The position numbers and the translations under genes were made by a program. Below the pieces are notes generated by a model that did no database searches, was not told the DNA's origin, and was given only the letters and a program-made list of their open reading frames with translations. A stretch of 64,000 nt of DNA. Source: Megaleporinus macrocephalus (Eukaryota; Chordata; Actinopteri; Characiformes; Anostomidae). Of the stretch, positions 59,181 to 64,000 are shown piece by piece. Position 1 is the stretch's first letter; every line of letters starts with the position of its first letter. The stretch lies in assembly GCA_021613375.1 (NCBI GenBank), contig CM038717.1:40767375-40831374 (forward strand), read 5' to 3'.

Positions 59181-61044
59181 TAGGGATCGTATGAACTGTG
59201 GTGTGTATTGAAGCTCAAACAAGCCCATAAAGAACGTCAATTGAACTGAAATGTAATACATCATGTAATTGACTATTGTGATTATATAACAGTGACGACT
59301 GGTTTTGGAGAGCAAACAAGAAAACCTTGCATGGTGTGCTTGGACACTATTGCGAAGTGTCATGACTTGAAAAGGAGTTTCTCTCCAAAAAGCAATGTTA
59401 CAGCCCCTTACCAGCAATGACAAAATCTTATAAACGACTGCCAGCGGCTCTGCATTTCCAAAAGCATCTAAACCACCAACCGGAGCCCGAGGAACAAACC
59501 TGTTGCCCAGAGCCCAGGGGCAATTACATCAGCTCTAAAGGGTAGCAGCAAAAGACTGTTCAGCAGCAAAGATTAAAACATGTGAAAACACATGCATGTA
59601 CATACACCAGCAACATCCCCACTGCTGAAGAAGCCCCTCCTTAGTTACTTCAGTTCTCACAGAACCACAGTGACTGCTCACGATGTGGGTAATCAAACAC
59701 AGCGAATGAGAGAGCAAAGTTTCCTCTCTGAGCCAATACACTGCATAGCACCCAGCACAGTGCCTATAAACCACACGAGGCAGAGTCCAAGAACTCAAGA
59801 GAGCTTTTATTATTTTATAAATAATATTAATAATAATAATCCATTCGTGTCCTCAGATTTCACAGTATGTGGTGGTAAAACTAGCGTCCAGTCAGTGATG
59901 GGCTACACTGAAAAGCAGGCACAGCTTAGTTATAGACCAAACGACACTGTCAGCTGATGGTCAGTGAAGACGCTGGTGGGTTCAGCCCTACTGCTGTGTG
60001 CAGAACGCAGGGCGTGGGCAGGCTGATGATATTCTAGGATTCCTTTGAAAACGGTCCTAGCACGGATTACATACGACTGGCCTACCTGCTCTCCACTCAG
60101 GAATCCTGCATACCATTGTTACACTGGACAAGCTTGACAGGAAGTTAGAAAAACTTGAATTCAGTTCTATTTTTCAACAGAAGGTGTAATACACAAACGA
60201 TGCTTTTGTTTATAAAAAAGATAAACATAAACATTGCTAGGACAGATCAGATGCTGATGTTTTAGGTTATTTTTTAATTCAAGCCTAATGTTAGTCTATA
60301 ATCTGTCTGCCTATACTGTAAAAATCAGCTGATAATTTTAGATGTTTTGAGGTTTTAACGTTAGAGAAACTGATAAGTCACAAGAGGCTGTATGTCCTGT
60401 TGATGTTATGAACAGAGGAGTGAAAACGCTGGTTTCCATGGTAAAACTACTACACAGCACAGCCTCAAGTTGTTTAAAGCTTTTATAAAAGTTGAGACGT
60501 TATAAACTAAATAATTGGAATTGGAAATTATGTCATTTACTTAGCATATGCTATCCACCACATTTTTCACATGGTCTCTGTATTTAGACATTAGGGTGCT
60601 TATTAATTTGTACTTATTAAGAAATGCACTCATTTCTTTTAGTTTTATTTCCCTAAATATATTTTGGGACTGAGTGCAGTTTGCAGCTGTCACTACAGTT
60701 GAATAAAGAGGGAAGTAAGAACAGGAACGTTACGAGCAGGAAAGCGCTGAGTTTCAAAATACAGTGTGTACACTGCTTGTAAAAGCTTAGTTCAAAAATC
60801 CATGAGCTGAAAACCCTGCCGTCAGACTCTCTTTAACATGTTTATCATTTACATTTTCTGTAGACAGATATATTCTGATCTCAGAAAAACAGGCTAAACA
60901 GGAACGGACAGCTAACTGGCTAGCATGCCAATACATCAAGAAGTAAAGCTTTCTGCTGTTTTTAGAGGTTTCTGGAGATTATTAGCATATAAGTATCCAA
61001 AATACAGCTGGTGGACAGTAATATATGTTTCAATTTTTCTTTCT
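59181..61044. other. Intergenic, nothing recognised
   Basis: Several 85-120-codon frames on both strands lack homology and splice support. A short AAT run lies near 59818-59840. Confidence 0.45.
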
Positions 61045-61196
61045 AGATAAACTGGATATGTAGTTCTAGATCTAGATCTAGATAAACTGGATATGTAGTT
61101 CTAGATCTAATAAACTGGATATGTAGTTCTAGATCTAGATCTAGATAAACTGGATATGTAGTTCTAGATCTAGATCTAGATAAACTGGATATGTAA
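61045..61196. repeat. Short tandem repeat with AGATCT palindromes, 4 copies
   Basis: GATAAACTGGATATGTAGTT is followed by CTAGATCTAGATCTA runs; one unit is shortened (CTAGATCTAATAAAC). Confidence 0.95.
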
Positions 61197-61551
61197 CCGT
61201 GTGCTGAAAATATCTGTATTTAAACTACAGCTGAGATCCAATAGCTTAGCTAATCATTACTGTAGTGCTGGTTTAGCAGTTTACTGCACATTGAATTGTT
61301 TGCATTGTTGTGTACCTGCATTACTTAATATTCACTACATATATTGTTATTTAACAGGTTTAATATAACGCTGATATAATGTTGCCTGTTTTTGTTTTCC
61401 AAAATGTTAAACTCGAAAAATAGAAATTGTGCACAAATATTCGCAGAACAATGGCATATTTAAAGTGGACTTCCAGCCATTTCAGCATAACTCAGTGGTT
61501 GAGATACAACAGAGATAGAGTCACAGAGTAGAGTAGTCTGATATGGAATTT
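61197..61551. other. AT-rich intergenic, nothing recognised
   Basis: No supported feature. Confidence 0.5.
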
Positions 61552-61902
61552 CTTTACAGTGGTGGTGATGGGAACCAGGTGTCGCCATGTTTACAACATG
61601 AATATAGACATTTTATTTACTATTAAAGCCACCAATTATGTGGCTTATGGTTTTGTATGGAATGTTTATGATGGGAAAAAAGTGGAAAATCTGAAAATAA
61701 TCCATTCGTCTGTAGGAACTATTTTGCCTTGGAACATCCCTCCACCGTTTTAGACCAAAAACTGTATCATACAACCACCAAAAAAGCAACACCTCAGACA
61801 TCAGACAGTGTATTTATAACCAATTATAGGTAATAACTTGCTGTGAGGGAGCTTTTAGAGGTGGACGTCTGGTTCCATTCACCACCACTGTGAACAGTTC
61901 TG
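61552..61902 (+). mobile_element. TIR element, GTGGTGATGGGAACC family, most complete copy
   Basis: Left end TTTACAGTGGTGGTGATGGG; right end CTGGTTCCATTCACCACCAC then TGTGAAC. These are inverted repeats of about 28 bp. The interior shares blocks with 55195-55540. No transposase. Confidence 0.8.
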
Positions 61903-62366
61903 ACTTGGCAAAGTTCCCTTTAAGTTGATTCCTAGAAAATCAACAAAACATGTAACTCAGCTCTAAATTTCAGGATTTTAAATTGAAAATATACCATAAT
62001 ATAGGTTATCATAACCAACTGTTCTCAATATTTTAAATAAGATTTTTGCCGAAGTTTGAAAAGCTTGTCCAATCCAGTACCAGTCGCAAGTATGTGGTGG
62101 AGCTTAGATAGGTCAGTTGCAACACAAGCAATCACACAATTTCATTCTCAGTCTTATTATAACTCATAAAAGCACTGATTTAAATCATTAAGGCACACAT
62201 TTTGAAGTCATAATAAATTAACAGATCGTAACACAAATTGTTCTTCTGGTAACTTACTATGAGAACGTCAACTAAACGTTTTAAGGTGGCTTGCTTACTA
62301 TAAAATCCCTGGATTAAAACTAGTTACGCAGCCATCATCAGTCTGAGACCCACCATATGGTTCACT
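61903..62366. other. Intergenic region downstream of the glycosyltransferase gene
   Basis: Expected to hold the 3' UTR of the minus-strand gene. No clear canonical poly(A) signal was found on the minus strand. Confidence 0.4.
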
Positions 62367-62450
62367 GGCTCCACATTGGAGTGCAGCGGAAAGTCCTGAC
62401 CGCAGAGGTTGATGACATGCCTCCACTTGACCTCTGAGCCCATAAGGTCA
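62367..62450 (-). pseudogene. 84-bp duplicated fragment of the glycosyltransferase coding sequence
   Basis: Aligned without gaps to 63101-63184 inside the gene, with about 71 of 84 bases identical by hand count. It encodes GSEVKWRHVINLCGQDFPL and HSNVE, against GSRVKWRYVINLCGQDFPL and RSNVE in the gene. The frame runs into a stop about a dozen codons later without further similarity. It lies within 50 bp of the gene's stop codon, so it would fall in its 3' UTR. Confidence 0.9.
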
Positions 62451-62496
62451 CTTACAAACAGGATGTTGGTCAGACCAAGTGAACCCACGCCAGCCA

Positions 62497-63780
62497 TCAA
62501 TGTGCTGTAGATATTATTCCCTGTCTCTCTGCCAATTTCTCCTCCAGACACTCCATGAGAACTGGGTCCACCCTGGGGTCCACCTTATTGGCAAACCAGT
62601 GGCGGCTGTTTAGGAGCCACCGGAGATCAGCGGCACCGTAAATGCACACGCTGCGTACATGCACACCAGTGCATGGTGGGTAAAGTTTCCCCTCCAGGTA
62701 CTGCCACTTCACCAGGCGAGTTCTGCTCATCTGGTCCGACACGTCTGGGTCGGAGCGTTTTACCTCGCCCGGAACTCCTTGCACTCGGATCAGAGTGGCC
62801 CAGAAATGCTCATCCGGTGAGTACGTGTCCTCGGACCAGGACAAGAAGTCTCTCACCAGGGGGCTCCACTGAACAAAGTTAACAAACTCCCATGACAGAA
62901 CAAAGTAGGCACTGCCCACAAACATCTCAATGCCATGGGGCGGTGGGCTCTTGGCCTGGTCTGTTTTGACAGGGACTTGGAGGAACTGAGACTGGGCGTC
63001 CATCAGAGCGTAGCGGTAACTGAACCGCCTCGCCTTTAGCGCACTAGGACGCCCCGTCTCCAGCATGCTGGCTCCTTTCAGAGTCTTGAGTTCCTCCACC
63101 AGCTCCACATTGGAGCGCAGAGGGAAGTCCTGGCCGCACAGGTTGATGACATACCTCCACTTGACTCTGGACCCCAGAAGGTCAGAGAGGCAGTTGAGGT
63201 CGGCGCGGAGGCGTGTGATGCTGGCGTACTGCACCCTCTCCAGCTTGGAGGCGATGAAGACGTTGGGCAGGCAGCGGGCCAGCCCCTGCATGGCTGCCAT
63301 GAACTGTGGCGAAGACTTCTTGTCGTAATGGATGCAGTAGGCATTGTGGGGAACATAGATGGCCCTCAGGGTCCGCTCCACCATGGCCGCCTCTTTGTGT
63401 ACCACCAAAGAGTAGGCGAGTGGAAAGTCGCGTTCCAGTTCGGACGTCTGAATGCTATGGTACCCCTTGGACGCCAGGTAGCGTCTGCAGTTTGAGGTGG
63501 CATTTGCAATGTCCTCATCCTCCAGCACATCTACGGCTCGTTTCCTGATGGCCAAGGATTTGCCCACCGCCACTGGCTCCAAGTTGAAAATGTCTGAGCA
63601 GTTGATGCCATGTTGCTGGGTGAGTCGCCAGCTGTTCGTCGGAGCACTTGGTTCCGTAGGCTCACGTGGGAAGTCATTCTCGATTAACTTTGTACATCCA
63701 ATGATTAGACATACTAGCACTGGCATGAAGAGCAAGAGTAAGGTTCTTCTCAGCCTGCGCTGGCTGAAGCATCTTTTCAT
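62497..63780 (-). CDS. gcnt4: Core-2 beta-1,6-N-acetylglucosaminyltransferase, GCNT4-type
   Basis: A Golgi type II membrane enzyme. By family it adds beta-1,6-GlcNAc to the GalNAc of core-1 O-glycans, forming core 2. The 427 residues comprise a basic cytosolic tail (1-12), one membrane segment (about 13-29), a stem with sequons N60-C-S and N93-A-T, and a GT14 catalytic domain (about 118-418). Landmarks are INLCGQDFPL (212-221), MFVGSAYFVLS (286-296), DTYSPDEHFWATL (318-330), LVKW, YPPC and VCIYGAADLRWLL. E324 aligns with the catalytic glutamate of mouse C2GnT-L. Nine luminal cysteines (61, 98, 149, 170, 197, 215, 370, 379, 411) reproduce that enzyme's spacing, predicting pairs 61-411, 98-170, 149-197, 370-379 with C215 free. 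The closest family member by motif recall is human GCNT4 (453 residues). The start is the ATG at 63780, since a splice acceptor precedes it; the open frame extends upstream into intron. Which fish paralogue (a or b) is unknown. Confidence 0.95.
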   Translation of the reverse strand: MKRCFSQRRLRRTLLLLFMPVLVCLIIGCTKLIENDFPREPTEPSAPTNSWRLTQQHGINCSDIFNLEPVAVGKSLAIRKRAVDVLEDEDIANATSNCRRYLASKGYHSIQTSELERDFPLAYSLVVHKEAAMVERTLRAIYVPHNAYCIHYDKKSSPQFMAAMQGLARCLPNVFIASKLERVQYASITRLRADLNCLSDLLGSRVKWRYVINLCGQDFPLRSNVELVEELKTLKGASMLETGRPSALKARRFSYRYALMDAQSQFLQVPVKTDQAKSPPPHGIEMFVGSAYFVLSWEFVNFVQWSPLVRDFLSWSEDTYSPDEHFWATLIRVQGVPGEVKRSDPDVSDQMSRTRLVKWQYLEGKLYPPCTGVHVRSVCIYGAADLRWLLNSRHWFANKVDPRVDPVLMECLEEKLAERQGIISTAH

Positions 63781-63805
63781 TCTAGAAAAGGAAAGAAAAA
63801 TCGTC
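63781..63805 (-). promoter_or_regulatory. Splice acceptor immediately upstream of the glycosyltransferase ATG
   Basis: On the minus strand TTTTTCTTTCCTTTTCTAG precedes A-ATG, a strong polypyrimidine tract with AG at 63783-63782. This implies one or more untranslated exons further right, outside or at the edge of the window, and fixes the coding start. Confidence 0.8.
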
Positions 63806-64000
63806 ACCACAGTCACCAGGACAGTCGGCAGATACTTCGCTCTTTCTAAATGACTGTGGTTGAAAGAAAACCCCAACCATTTCTCCAACCAAATCACAGA
63901 CATGTAAACAGTCAATCAGAAACATGTGGGGTGAAATGCTCCTTGGTAGAGAAAATTGATCAGTGTTGGTGACACTAACCAGACATCTGCAATCCAAGTC

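Noticed and set aside
62673..63853. Several plus-strand frames opposite the glycosyltransferase gene
   Set aside because: Shadows of the minus-strand coding sequence.
63781..63915. N-terminal extension of 45 residues on the glycosyltransferase
   Set aside because: It begins at a non-ATG codon and runs through a polypyrimidine splice acceptor, so it is intronic.
1..64000. Operons, ribosome binding sites, riboswitches, prophage or plasmid functions
   Set aside because: Nothing prokaryotic is present; the window is vertebrate nuclear DNA.

Overview
The window looks like a teleost fish genome. The evidence is one clear vertebrate gene plus fish-type Tc1/mariner, hAT, L2-like LINE and tRNA-derived SINE remnants. 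An otophysan (characin or catfish relative) is plausible, but that is an inference. No bacterial, plasmid or phage architecture is present.

The only confidently complete gene is at the right end on the minus strand (62497-63780). It is an intronless 427-codon coding exon for a core-2 beta-1,6-N-acetylglucosaminyltransferase of the GCNT4 type, and a splice acceptor sits one base before its ATG. An 84-bp broken copy of its own coding sequence lies just downstream (62367-62450). A CpG-bearing segment at about 23.12-23.64 kb looks like a promoter: it has a minus-strand splice donor and three 29-bp-spaced CCAAT-type boxes, but its gene is not identifiable here. The rest is a gene-poor repeat landscape.

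Layout: 0-5.5 kb holds TE fragments and microsatellites. 5.57-10.61 kb is a 52-bp minisatellite of about 97 copies with no net indel. 10.9-13.3 kb holds dispersed repeats, one of them interrupted and internally expanded. 13.3-23 kb is mostly unique sequence with hAT-type MITEs and two old tandem duplications. 23.7-31.07 kb is an L2-like LINE whose reverse-transcriptase core is replaced by about 108 copies of a 46-bp unit made from the LINE's own HITPILKSLHWIPV codons. 33.7-39.25 kb holds 23-, 42-, 11- and 29-bp arrays. 41.5-43.8 kb is a GTGGTGATG-rich array. 43.8-46 kb holds a Tc1 derivative and a SINE. 46.06-47.67 kb is an 81-copy 20-bp array in which nearly every unit carries a perfect Pol III A-box. 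48.6-51.2 kb holds an L2 3' end, Tc1 remnants and a 31-bp hairpin array. 51.5-54.7 kb is an ATTACTG array. 55-62 kb is unique sequence with small TIR elements.

The recurrent theme is that tandem arrays, roughly 24 kb or more than a third of the window, repeatedly appear to have grown out of pieces of transposable elements (LINE codons, SINE A-box, TIR, element interiors). Very long open frames inside the arrays are by-products of period length and not genes.
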